From contig WGMA01000002.1 in NCBI GenBank assembly GCA_016125285.1, positions 62,001-126,000 on the forward strand: DNA of 64,000 nt, in the 5' to 3' direction. The notes under the pieces are model-generated. The model worked only from the letters and a program-made list of their open reading frames with translations, was not told the DNA's origin and ran no database searches. Below are positions 1 to 10,700 of the stretch, piece by piece; the stretch's first letter is position 1, and each line of letters starts with the position of its first letter. The DNA is from Phycisphaera sp. GTDB lineage: Bacteria; Planctomycetota; Phycisphaerae; Phycisphaerales; Zrk34. A program made the position numbers and the translations under genes.

Positions 1-2291
1 AGGTCCGACTCCTTCAGCGACGCGCCGTCGAGCGACACGTCGATCGCGTAACGCAGCGCCGCGTCGGGGCGAGGGCTGCTTGCGTCGTGGCGCACGTCGA
101 ACGTCGCGGCGAGCGTCGCGGCGTGCGCCGTGACGCTGTCGGCGGTCACGTCGATCGCGTTCGTCGTGGTCACGCTCGCGCCCACGCTCGTCACGCCCGC
201 GGCGTAACGCAACACCGGCCCGGCGCGATCGGCGAGCGGCGCGACACGCAACGCGATCGGCCCGGCGGTCAGGCCACGCAGGCCCGGCATCGCCGCGAGA
301 TCGGCGTGGATGTCGAACGGCTCGGCGGGCGATACGTCAACCGCGCTCGGCCGGGCGGTCATGCCGAGCAGCATGTCCGTGCGGAACGCATCGATCGCGA
401 TGTCGCCGCCGTCGGCGTTGACATCCGTGGGGTTCACCCGCACGCGGAACCGCGCCATCGCCAGCGTCCAGTCGCCGGACGCGATCGTCAGCGACGCGTC
501 GCGTTCGACGAGATCGAGGCTGGCGAACGCGCCGGGGGGAGCGGGGTGATCGGCGGGGGCGTTGGCGTGCGCCGGCGGGCTGAGCTTCACGCCGCCGGGC
601 AGGCGTCGCCCTTCGTTGATCGTGAACGCCGCACCGGCCATCGCGTTGACGACGACCCGCTTCGCGTCGATCTGCGCCGCGAGCGACGTCGTGCCGTGTA
701 CGCCGCGCACGTCGAGGCCGATGTCGGGCATCACCACGTCGCAGTCGCCGACCGTCACGTCCGCGGCGGGTGACGCGATCGACCACGCGCCTTCCGTCGG
801 CAGGGTCACAACGGTTGGCGTCGCGCCGATCACGCAGCGCAGCCACGGCGTGTCGGCGTTCGCGTCGGCTGCGACGCCTGCGTCGCCTGCAGCAGCGGCG
901 TGCTGGTCGCGACGCGGCGAGGTGATGCCGCCGGCCAGTCGCTGCGCGGCGTCGACGGTGATCGTGCCGCCGGGCATCGCACGCAGCGTCGCGGCGGTGG
1001 CGTCGATGTGTGCGGTGACGGGCAGCGCCGCCTCGATGCCGCGCAGGTCCAGCGCGATGTCGGGCATCACCACGTCGCTCTCGGCCAGCGTGACGGTCGC
1101 CGCGGGCGCATCCACCGACCAAGTCTTGCCGTCGGCCGGCAGCGTGAGCACCGCGGGCGTGTCGCCGACAAGGAACGTCAGCCACGCCGTGTCGCCGCGC
1201 CGCGCCGCCGGGCCGACGAACGACGCCTGCAGCGGCAGGCGCAGGTCGGCCAGGCTCAGCGTCGAGCCCGCCGCCGCCTTGACGCGTGCGCCCTTCGCGT
1301 CGACATCCACGTCGACCGACATCTGCCCGCGCATGCCGCGCAGCACCACGCCCTGGTCGGGCAGGCTCATCAGCGTCGAGTTCATGGCGAGGCCGATGCC
1401 GTGCGCCGCGACCGTCCACGCGCCCGAGCCGTTGGTCACACAGATCGGGTCCTTGCCGACGCTCAGCCGCAGCCAGCGCTGGTCGGGGTTCGACGACTGC
1501 ATGCGCAGCTGGTGCAGCGGGGCGAACGCGGTCTGCAGCTCGACCTCGGAGCCGGGGCGGACGTTGACGGTTACCGCCGACGCACCGATCACGCCGTCGA
1601 GCTGTACGTCGACGCGCGCGCCGCCGAGGACGATGTCGGTTGACGGCACGGTCAGGTCCGCGCCGTGCAGCACGAGCCGTACGTCGTCGAGCGCGACGGA
1701 CTGATCGCCGAGCGTGCAGCCGCCGCTGAGCGTCGCGCCGCGGCCGAACAGGTGTGACGCCAGGTCGAACGTGAACGCGCCGTCGTCCGTGCGATCGATG
1801 ACGCCGGCGAGCGGCACGCGCAGGTCGCGACCCGGCGTGTCGAACAGGATCGACGACGACCGCAGCACCACGCGGTCGAACGGCAGCTTCGTCGCGCCGC
1901 CGCTCGACGTGCCGCTCTTGAGGCGGCCGAGCGCGCCGATATCGACGTTGCCCTCGTTGTCGATCGCCACCGTCATCTGCACGCCCGACAGCGTCAGCGT
2001 GCGGATGCGACCGGCCTGGAGTTCGCCGATGGTGTACGAGACTTCCGCGGAGTCGATCTTCAGGTGTTCGTCGGAGCCGATCTGCAGGTCGGTCAGCGCC
2101 GCGGAGTTGAGGCCGACGCTCGTGACGCGGACGGACGAGCCGCCGAGGCCGAGCTCCGCGAGCTGGGCGTCGATCTGGCCCTGCACGATGCCGGGCAGCA
2201 TCGCCAGCAGGGCCAGCGCGGCGATGATCAGCACCACCGTCAGCACGCCTGTGACGATCGCCGTCCATTTCAGCACGCGTCGGACACGCAT
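1..2291 (-). CDS. AsmA/YdbH-like envelope protein, N-terminal part (runs off left edge)
   Basis: An uninterrupted minus-strand frame opens with ATG at 2291 and continues past position 1, giving 763 visible residues without a stop. It starts MRVRRVLKWTAIVTGVLTVV, a single N-terminal membrane anchor (about residues 8-33), and continues as repetitive beta-rich sequence. Modules containing VDVDAKGARV-like and ITVDAAQRLAGG-like stretches recur at roughly 150-residue intervals. This is the look of AsmA/TamB/YdbH proteins, which bridge inner and outer membranes and carry phospholipids. The codons keep G/C at third positions throughout, which supports this frame over the arginine-rich overlapping frame. 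GGGAG lies about 9 bases before the ATG. Family assignment is by overall look only; the C-terminus is missing. Confidence 0.65.
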   Translation of the reverse strand, partial: MRVRRVLKWTAIVTGVLTVVLIIAALALLAMLPGIVQGQIDAQLAELGLGGSSVRVTSVGLNSAALTDLQIGSDEHLKIDSAEVSYTIGELQAGRIRTLTLSGVQMTVAIDNEGNVDIGALGRLKSGTSSGGATKLPFDRVVLRSSSILFDTPGRDLRVPLAGVIDRTDDGAFTFDLASHLFGRGATLSGGCTLGDQSVALDDVRLVLHGADLTVPSTDIVLGGARVDVQLDGVIGASAVTVNVRPGSEVELQTAFAPLHQLRMQSSNPDQRWLRLSVGKDPICVTNGSGAWTVAAHGIGLAMNSTLMSLPDQGVVLRGMRGQMSVDVDVDAKGARVKAAAGSTLSLADLRLPLQASFVGPAARRGDTAWLTFLVGDTPAVLTLPADGKTWSVDAPAATVTLAESDVVMPDIALDLRGIEAALPVTAHIDATAATLRAMPGGTITVDAAQRLAGGITSPRRDQHAAAAGDAGVAADANADTPWLRCVIGATPTVVTLPTEGAWSIASPAADVTVGDCDVVMPDIGLDVRGVHGTTSLAAQIDAKRVVVNAMAGAAFTINEGRRLPGGVKLSPPAHANAPADHPAPPGAFASLDLVERDASLTIASGDWTLAMARFRVRVNPTDVNADGGDIAIDAFRTDMLLGMTARPSAVDVSPAEPFDIHADLAAMPGLRGLTAGPIALRVAPLADRAGPVLRYAAGVTSVGASVTTTNAIDVTADSVTAHAATLAATFDVRHDASSPRPDAALRYAIDVSLDGASLKESD

Positions 2292-2444
2292 CTCGGGTCT
2301 CCCGACCGATTTCTCGCAACTCCTGACCTGCCATGATACAACGGATTTGCCGCCTCGACGCGGCCCTGGCGAGACCGGCCGGGCCGTGGCGAATATCGTA
2401 AGCTGCTGTAATACGAAGCCCCGCAGTGCTATGTGCTTAACGAG

Positions 2445-2984
2445 ATGATCTCCGACCGCCACATCGAGTTCTTCCGTCAGCTGACCGACAGCCAGAGCCG
2501 GCTGTACGCGTACATCCTGTCGCTGGTGTCGAACCCGGAGGTGGCGCGTGACGTGCTGCAGGAGACGAACCTCGTGCTGATCCGCAAGGCGGCGGAGTTC
2601 GAGCCGGGCAGCAACTTCATCGCGTGGAGCTTCGCGGTGTCGCGGTACCAGGTCATGGCGTCGCGGACGCGCTCGTCGCGCGATCGGCTGGTGTTCTGCG
2701 ACGAGGTGCTCGACGCGATCAGCGGCGCGTTCGACGAAGACAACGAGCAGTTCGAGGACCAGCTCGACGCGCTGTCGAACTGCATGGCCAAGCTGCCCGA
2801 CAGCCACCGCGAGCTGATCCGCCAGCGGTACCAGGATGCGCGCCCGGTCAAGGCGATCGCCGAAGAACTCGGCCAGTCGGCCAACTCGGTCGCGGTCATG
2901 CTGCACCGCATCCGCAAGACGCTGATGGAGTGCATCGAGGGAGCGGCCGGTCCATCGCAGGCGCACGAGGGAGGCGCGGCGTGA
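2445..2984 (+). CDS. ECF-type RNA polymerase sigma factor, Rhodopirellula/Verrucomicrobium type
   Basis: The 179-residue product has a sigma-70 region 2 near residues 5-75 (RLYAYILSLVSNPEVARDVL, then an aromatic W-S-F helix) and a region 4 helix-turn-helix near residues 110-165 (LIRQRYQDARPVKAIAEELG). It would direct RNA polymerase to a small regulon. It overlaps the next gene by four bases (GTGA), the usual arrangement for a sigma factor with its FecR-like partner. An in-frame GTG at 2433 would add four residues; ATG at 2445 is preferred, although neither has a good ribosome site. TAATAC at 2409-2414 could be a -10 element, but no -35 was found. Confidence 0.88.
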   Translation: MISDRHIEFFRQLTDSQSRLYAYILSLVSNPEVARDVLQETNLVLIRKAAEFEPGSNFIAWSFAVSRYQVMASRTRSSRDRLVFCDEVLDAISGAFDEDNEQFEDQLDALSNCMAKLPDSHRELIRQRYQDARPVKAIAEELGQSANSVAVMLHRIRKTLMECIEGAAGPSQAHEGGAA

Positions 2985-4624
2985 GCGACAAGCAAGACAA
3001 CACGACGCCGGTGTGCGACGAGCTCGAACTGCTTGTGGTCGATGCGGTCGAGCGACGGCTCGACGACGCGTCGCACGCGCGGCTGGAGCAACTGCTGCTC
3101 AACAACCCCGACAACCAACGCCGCTACGTCGCGCTGATGCGCGTGCACGCGATGCTCGAGTGGCATCACGGCTCCGTCGTCGGCCTCCGCGAAGCGAAGC
3201 TGACGGACGACTCGGCGAAGACGAAGGACGCGCCGCTGGCGTGCGGTGTCGATCAGGCGTCGGGCGTCGCCGGTCGCGTCGGACGGTTCGGCACGGCGTG
3301 GCGCGTCGCGGCGATGATCGCACTGGTGGCGCTGATCGGCATCGGGGCGTGGTTCGCTCGCGACACCGGCAGCGGCGCGGGCCAGCAGGTCGCGGCGATC
3401 GATCGACCGGTGGTGACCGTCACCGACGCCTCCAACGCCGAGTGGTTCACCGACAGCCTGGAACAGCTCGAGATCGGCCAGGAGATCGCGGTGCACGACC
3501 GCGTGCGGCTGGCCGGCGGACGCATGCAGATGATGTTCAACAGCGGGGCCGTGGTTGACGTGTACGGGCCCGCGGAGTTCGAGGTGCTCGGCGACAACGC
3601 GGGGCGGCTGGTCAGCGGGAAGCTGTCGGCGTGGGTGCCGGCCCGCGCGGCGGGGTTCGCGGTCGACGCGCCCGGCGTGACCGTCACGGACCTCGGCACG
3701 GAGTTCGGCGTCGTGGCCGAGGGCGGCTTCGCCACGCAGGTGCACGTGTTCCGCGGCAACGTCCGCGCGTCGGTCAAGGCGCTGGGCAACCGCGCGGCCA
3801 GGGACTACCCGCTCGCGGCTGACCAGGGACTCGCGATCCCGATCGGTGACCCGACTTCGACCGACAAGCCCGATACCGACTACGCCGTGCGCGTGCTGCC
3901 GACAGATATGGAGCTGTTCCCGCGCGTGCAGCCGATCAGCCGCATCGTCGATCTCGCCGACATCGTCGGTGGTGGCGACGGCAGCGGCACCGGCACCGTG
4001 CGCGGCATCCGCCTCAACGACGGTCAGCCCGCGATCCAGCACGCCGAAGGCATCCAGGGCCTGCCGCCGAACCGGTTCGTCCCGGTGGCGGACAACCCGT
4101 ACGTCGACGGTGTGTTCATCCCCGACGGCGGGGCCGACGGCATGACCGGCGTGCCCGTCACGTCGACCGGCCAGACGGTCATCGGCCTGCCCGACACCGG
4201 CGGCGGCTCGTGGGACCACATCTGGAACCGGCCGAACCTCCGCGTGACCGACACGGTGCTCGACGGCGTCGACTACAGCGCCGAGGGCCGTTCGCTGCTC
4301 GGCTTCCACGCCAACAAGGGCATCACGTTCGACCTCGCCGCGATCCGTGCCGAGTACCCGGAGTGGAACATCCAGCGTTTCACCGCGATCGCCGGCAACA
4401 ACCACGGCTCGGTCGATTACCTCGTGCTGATCGACGGGCGTGTCGCGTATCGCCTGCTGCGTCATCTCGGTTCGCCGCGCGGCATCGACGTTGACGTACC
4501 GCTGACCGACGACGACCGCTTCCTGACGCTGGTGGCCTGCGACGGCGGTGACAACCTCGGCTACGACTGGTCGATCTGGGCCCAGCCGGTGCTTCAGCTC
4601 CGCGCGATCGGCGCCAAGCGCTGA
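2981..4624 (+). CDS. FecR-like transmembrane regulator with C-terminal NPCBM-like domain
   Basis: A GTG start inside the stop of the sigma gene gives 547 residues. The cytoplasmic N-terminus (residues 8-60) has the look of a planctomycete anti-sigma domain. One membrane segment sits near residues 108-125 (VAAMIALVALIGIGAWF). A FecR domain follows near 175-270 (GAVVDVYGPAEFEVL, TVTDLGTEFGVVAEGGFATQ). The last 140 residues (YSAEGRSLLGFHANKGITFD to DNLGYDWSIWAQPVLQL) match an NPCBM/NEW2 carbohydrate-binding fold. Inference: a periplasmic glycan-binding domain transmits a signal to the coupled sigma factor. The next gene begins 151 bases downstream. Confidence 0.85.
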   Translation: MSDKQDNTTPVCDELELLVVDAVERRLDDASHARLEQLLLNNPDNQRRYVALMRVHAMLEWHHGSVVGLREAKLTDDSAKTKDAPLACGVDQASGVAGRVGRFGTAWRVAAMIALVALIGIGAWFARDTGSGAGQQVAAIDRPVVTVTDASNAEWFTDSLEQLEIGQEIAVHDRVRLAGGRMQMMFNSGAVVDVYGPAEFEVLGDNAGRLVSGKLSAWVPARAAGFAVDAPGVTVTDLGTEFGVVAEGGFATQVHVFRGNVRASVKALGNRAARDYPLAADQGLAIPIGDPTSTDKPDTDYAVRVLPTDMELFPRVQPISRIVDLADIVGGGDGSGTGTVRGIRLNDGQPAIQHAEGIQGLPPNRFVPVADNPYVDGVFIPDGGADGMTGVPVTSTGQTVIGLPDTGGGSWDHIWNRPNLRVTDTVLDGVDYSAEGRSLLGFHANKGITFDLAAIRAEYPEWNIQRFTAIAGNNHGSVDYLVLIDGRVAYRLLRHLGSPRGIDVDVPLTDDDRFLTLVACDGGDNLGYDWSIWAQPVLQLRAIGAKR

Positions 4625-4775
4625 CCCGACGCCACGCACCTCGACGCGGTCCCGCGTGTAACAACTCTGTAAACCCGGTGAACAGACTGCCTTCTCGCTC
4701 GTCTTCAGGATAGAGTAATGGGTGCCGAACGCGCCCATGTTTCCATGACGCGCGACCTTTCAATCGCAGGGGCCG

Positions 4776-7700
4776 ATGATGAAAACCAACGTGATCGCGA
4801 TCCGCAGCCTTCGCAGCCTGTTCCTAATCACTCTTGTCGCGGCGGTGACGCTGCCCGCCGTGGCGCAGGACACCGCGTCGGTGTCGGGCATCCGCGCGGC
4901 GCTGAAGGCCGGCCAATACGACGAGGCGATCTCCGCCGCCGACGCCGCGCTGAAGGCCAAGGTGAAGGCCGCCGACGAGGCGCTGTACCTCAAGGCGCTG
5001 GCGCAGTTCCAGAAGCGTGACTTCGACGGCGCGGTCGCCACGGCCGACCAGCTGCTCAAGGATCACCCGCAGTCGGCGTGGCGGTACAAGGCCGCCTTCC
5101 TGAAGGCGCGATCGCTCGTGTCGCAGCGGCAGTGGGAGCCCGCGGAGAAGATCTACGAGGCCGAGGCGCACCGGCTGCTGTCGAACGATCGCAAGAAGGA
5201 CATCGCCGGCGTGCTGATCCGATTCGCCGACGACCTGGCGACCGAGCCCGGCCGCAACGACGTGGGAGCGCCGCCGGCCGACTACGGCAAGGCGTACCGG
5301 CTGTATCACCAGGCGCTGGACATGCAGATCGGGCGCGACCTGCGCGACGACGTGCTGTTCAAGCTCGGCCGCGCCGCGATGAAGGCGAACAACCTCGGCC
5401 AGGCCATCAACGATTTCCGCCAGTACCTCAGCGAGTTCGACCCCGACTGGATGGGCCCCGTCGGCAGCGCCGAGCGCACGCGGCAGCAGAAGCGTGAGCA
5501 CCCGCCGAAGCCCGGCATCCACATCCTCGACGCGCGGTTCCTGCTCGGCGAGTCGCAGCTGCTCGCCAATCAGCACCAGATCGCCCGCATCAACTTCGAG
5601 GACCTGCTCGGGTTGATCGACCGCGTGGCGAACCCCGACGCGACGACCGCGCAGCTCAAGGCCGACACGTCGCTGCAGATCGTCCGCACGTACAACCTGC
5701 CGAACCCCGGCAACCTGCTCGAGCAGGGCGTCAAGGCCGCGCGTGACTTCCTCGCCAGGCACCCGGCGCACCCCGAGGCCGTCGACGTGTCGTGGCAGAT
5801 CGGTCAGACGTATCACCAGGCCGGTCGCGCCGACGACGCGATCGCCGCGTACGAGGACTTCATCAACGGCAAGAACTACGACCTGCCCGACGGCGACGCG
5901 GCGACGGTGAAGATCGAGCGGCTGAACCAGAGCCCCGCCGAGCTGAAGGACACGCTGCAGAAGGTCGCGTTGTTCCAGATCGGTCAGATCCGCTACCAGC
6001 AGAAGCAGTACGACAAGGCGATCGCCGCGTGGCAGGGCTACATCAACCGCTACCCCAACGGGTCGCAGTGGGCCGACGCGCAGCGGATGATCATCGACGC
6101 CGAGTACGCGGTGGCGATCGACGCGGTCGCGGACGAGCAGTACGGCGCGGCGACGAACCTGTTCACGCAGTTCCTCGCCAAGCACCCGCTGGACGATCGC
6201 GCCCGTCAGGTGCTGTTCATCCTCGGCCAGATGCACGTGGCGACGGTCGAGATCGCCGAGCGCGACGCCGCGGCGAACGGCGGGGTCAACCGCGCGCCGG
6301 TCGCCGACGAAGCGTACCGCCGCGCGATCGCCGAGTGGGACAAGCTCGTCAGCAAGTACCCCAACACCGAGGAGTCGAGCCTGGCGTTGTTCCGCACGGG
6401 CGTGCTCTACGAAGAGAAGCTCGGCGACCTCGACAAGGCGCTCGACGCGTACCGCCGCCTCACGTGGGGCTCGTGGGCAGGCCAGGCCCAGCAGCGCATC
6501 GCGCAGATGACCAACAAGCAGCTCACGCTGAAGACCGAGCGTAAGTTCCGCACGAACGAGACGGCGCAGATCCACGTCGACACCCGCAACATCGAGAAGC
6601 TGACCGTGCGGCAGTACTTCCTCGACCCCGAGGCGTACTTCCGCAAGACGCACACGACGCGCGGCGTCGAGGACCTCGACATCTCGCTGATCGAGCCGGA
6701 CAAGACGTGGGAGGTGACGATCGACAAGTACGCGAAGTACAAGCCGCTGAGCCAGTCGATCGACATCCCGTTCGACGGCGACAAGCCCGGCGTGTGCATC
6801 GTCAACGTCGCGGAGGAAGACCTCGAAGCCACGACGCTCGTGGTGCGTTCGAACATCGACGTGGTGATGCGGTCGAGCCGACGCGAGCTGCTGGTGTACG
6901 CGGTGGACATGGTCGCGCAGAAGCCCGCGGCGGGCGTCGACGTGCTCGTCTCCGACGGCTCGGAGGTTTTTGCGACCGGCAAGACAGGCGACGACGGCGT
7001 GTTCCGCAAGGCCTATGACCAGCTCAAGAGCTGCAACGATCTCCGCGTATTCGCGTCGACGGGCAAGCACATCGCGTCGAACGCGCTCGGCCTCAACGGC
7101 CTGCAGGTTTCGCAGGGGCTGTCACGCAAGGGTTACATCTACACCGATCGCCCGGCGTATCAGCCGGGCCAGGTCGTGCACGCACGCGGCGTGATCCGCG
7201 ACGTGAAGGACGGCTCGTACGACGCCCCGGCGGGCGCGACGTGGATCGTCGACGTCAAGGACCCCAGCGGACGCCTGCTCCGCGAGGAGGAGGTCGAGCT
7301 GTCGAAGTTCGGCACGTTCGCGATCGACTTCGACCTCGACGCCGCGGCGCCGGTCGGGCAGTACGCCGTCAGCGCCCGGCCGAAGGACAAGGGCCAGGCC
7401 GTGGTGCACACCGGCAACTTCCTGGTGCAGCAGTTCCAGCTCCAGAAGATGAAGCTCGCGATCGACCTGCCGCAGTCGGTTTATTTCCGCGGCGAGGTGA
7501 TCAAGGCGAAGCTCAGCGCCGAGTACTACTGGGGCGAGCCGGTGGCCGGCAAGCCCGTGCGTTACAACCTGCCGGACGGCCGCAGCATCGTCGACAAGAC
7601 CGACGAGAAGGGCGAGCTGAAGTTCGAGTTCGACACCGCGGGCATGACGCCGGGCTCGACGCTGCAGTTCAGCGCGCAGATCGAGGGCGAGAACGTGTGG

Positions 7701-10700
7701 GCGCAGGCGACGGCGTCGCTGCCGCGTGTCGGGTTCAACATGAGCGTCAAGGCGTCGCAGGACCTGGTGCTGTCCGGCGAGCCGTTCGACGTGACGGTGA
7801 GCACGACCGCGCCGGACGGCAAGCCCGTCGGCCGCGACCTGACGCTCGTGGTGCTGCGTCGGCAGGTCGCCAATCCCGACCCGGTGCTCACGCAGGTGCC
7901 GTGGGTGCAGCGGCCTAAGCGTCCGTCGCTCGAGGTCACCGTTGAAACAAAGAAGGTCAAGACGGACGAGAAGACCGGCACGGCGAACGTGGCGTTGAAG
8001 CTCGAGAAGGGCGGCAGCTACATCCTGCGTGCGACGGGCGACGACCGCTTCAATCAGCCGGTGACCGCGCAGGGTCGTGTGACGATCTCCGACGAGAACG
8101 ACGCGACGAAGCTGCGGTTCTTCGCGGACAGCAACACGCTGAAGGTGGGCGGCGAGGCGACCGTGCGTCTGCACTCGCGTGTGAACAGCGGGCTGGCGCT
8201 GCTGACGTGGGAGGGCGAGTCGATCATCGAGCACCGCGTGGTGCCGATCAAGAAGGGCTACAACGCGCTGAAACTCGCGATCGGCCATGAGCACTTCCCC
8301 AACTTCCGGCTGGCGGTCACCGTGATGGACGGCAAGGACCTGCGCACGGCGGACAAGCCGTTCAAGGTGGAGCGTGAGCTGAAGGTCGCGATCAGGCCGG
8401 TCAAGGGCGTGTACGCGCCGGGCGGCAAGGGGCAGATCGAGATCGTGGTGACGGACCAGTTGGGCAACCCCGTCGAGGCGGAGCTGAGCCTGGCGCTGAT
8501 CGACGAGGCGCTGTACGCGATCTACGCCGACGGCACGCCGGACATCCTGTCGTTTTTCCAGCACGCGGCGCACCGTCACGCGGAGTTCCGCGTGACGTCG
8601 ACGAACGGCTTTACTTATACGGCCGAGACGCGTCACGTGATCAAGGCGATCCAGGACGAGGCGAACCGGCTCGTGGAGGTCGCGGAGAACGCGGCGCAGC
8701 TGCAGGACGCGCGCGCAGACTTGAAGGAGATGGCGAAGCTGGAGATGCGTCGCGCGTCGGCGCGCGACCGAGGCGGGTTCGCGCTCGGCGGGGCGATCGC
8801 GGAGAAGGCGATGGCCGAGCCGATGGCCGACGCGTTGTCGAACGCGCCGGGCGCGCCGCCTGCCCCGAAGCCGACCGCGGCCTCCGGGTTCGCCATGCGT
8901 CAGCTGGAAGCCGCGGACAAGAAGCGCAAGGACGACGCCGACGGCGTATTTTTCGGCGGCAAGGGCGGTGAGGGCGGCGGCGGATCGATGTCGCCGCGCC
9001 GCGAGCTGCCGGAGGCGGGCGTGTGGCTGCCGTCGGTCGTTACCGATAAGCAGGGCAAGGCGACCGTGACCGTCACGCTGCCGGAGAAGACGACGCAGTG
9101 GCGGATCACCGGTCGCGGCGTGAGCGTCGAGACGCTGGTCGGACAGGCCACGAGTGACGTGGTGACACGCAAGGACTTCTTCGTCGAGATCAAGTCGCCG
9201 CGCGCCGTGACGGAGGGCGACACGCTGCGTCTGCTGGCGCGCGTGCACAACCTGACGGACTACGCCGGGCCGGTCGACCTGACGCTCGTGGTCAACAGCG
9301 GCGGCAAGCGGCTGAACCAGATCCGTCAGTCGGTGCGCGTCAAGGCGAACGACACGACGGAGGTGCTGCTGGAGTCGTTCAAGGCGCCGGCGGCGGGCGA
9401 GATCGAGACGGTGCTCAGCGCCGAGGCGGGCGAGCTGCGTGACGCGCTGAGCCGGACGATGCCCGTCCACCCGTGGGGCATGGAGTACGCGGACCACGGC
9501 GGCGGCACGAGCACGGGCGTGGCGGGTGTGAGCCTGACGCTGCCCGGCGGCATCGAGTACACGTCGCGCTGGCTGACGGTGACCGTCGGGCCGAGCGTCG
9601 AGCAGTCGGTGATCAACATGGCGCTGAACGGCGGGGTGATCATGCCGATGCCGCTGGCGGATAACGGCGCGGTGTCGTCGCCGCGGATCATGCCGCCGGT
9701 CGGCGGGTTCGACGGCTCGGAGCTGCTGGCGAGCGTCAGCGGGCTGAGCTACGCCCAGGCGGTGGGGGCGACGGAGACCGACAAGCGTCGCCTCGGCGAC
9801 AAGGTCCGCTCGCTGGTCAGCGCACTGGTCGTGACGCAGATGCCCGACGGCGGGTGGGGCTGGTACGGCAACAACCAGACCGACTGGGGCGTGACGTCGA
9901 CGAGCTACTGGGCGCTGGCCCGCGCGCAGCAGCTGGGCGTGACGGTGAACCCCGACACGCTGAAGCGCGCCGAGCAGTACCTCAACAACATGATCGCCCG
10001 CGTCGCGGCGTCGGACAACGACGCCAAGGCCGTGATCCTCCACGCGCTGTCCGTCGGCAAGGCCGCGGACTTCAAGCTGGTCAACCCGCTGTACCGCGAG
10101 CGGAACGGGCTCAGCGAGATCGCGCTGGCGTACGCGGCGCTGACGCTGGCGAACCTCGACCGGGCGCAGCAGGCCGTCGAACTGCTGGACATCCTCGAAG
10201 CGAAGGCGAAGCCCACGCAGGTCGGCGGGCGGCAGCTGCGCAACTGGGACAGCAAGACGCGCTACCCGTGGCTCAACGACGAGATCGAGAGCACGGCGGT
10301 GGCGGTGCTGGCGATGATGAAGGTCAAGCCGACGAGCAAGGCGATCGAGCCGGCCATCCAGTTCCTGCTGAACCGTCGCGGCTGCATCGGCTGGAACCCG
10401 GCCAAGTCGCGCGGCCCGGCCGTCGCGGCGCTGGCCGGCTACTACGCGTCGGGCAAGTTCGCCGACGCCGATTACGAGCTGACCGTGTCGGTCAACGGCA
10501 AGCCGGTCAAGACGATCAAGCGTGAGCACAGCGGCGAGCCGGTCGCGATCCAGGTGCCGGTCGGGCTGATCGGTCAGGGCGCCAACAGCGTGCGGTTCGA
10601 GATGAACGGCCGCGGCGCCTACACCTACGCCGCGACCCTCCGCGGGTTCAGCCCCGAGTTCAAGGACCCCAAGAGCTTCAGCTACCCGTACGTGCATCAC

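Noticed and set aside
337-2334. Long arginine-rich reading frame over the left-edge gene
   Set aside because: It overlaps the AsmA/YdbH-like frame on the same strand and has low-complexity Arg/Ala/Pro composition typical of shadow frames in GC-rich DNA; the other frame has a membrane anchor and normal composition.
9580-9800. Thioester motif in the macroglobulin-like protein
   Set aside because: The expected start of the thioester domain was read and contains no Cys-Gly-Glu-Gln or similar sequence.
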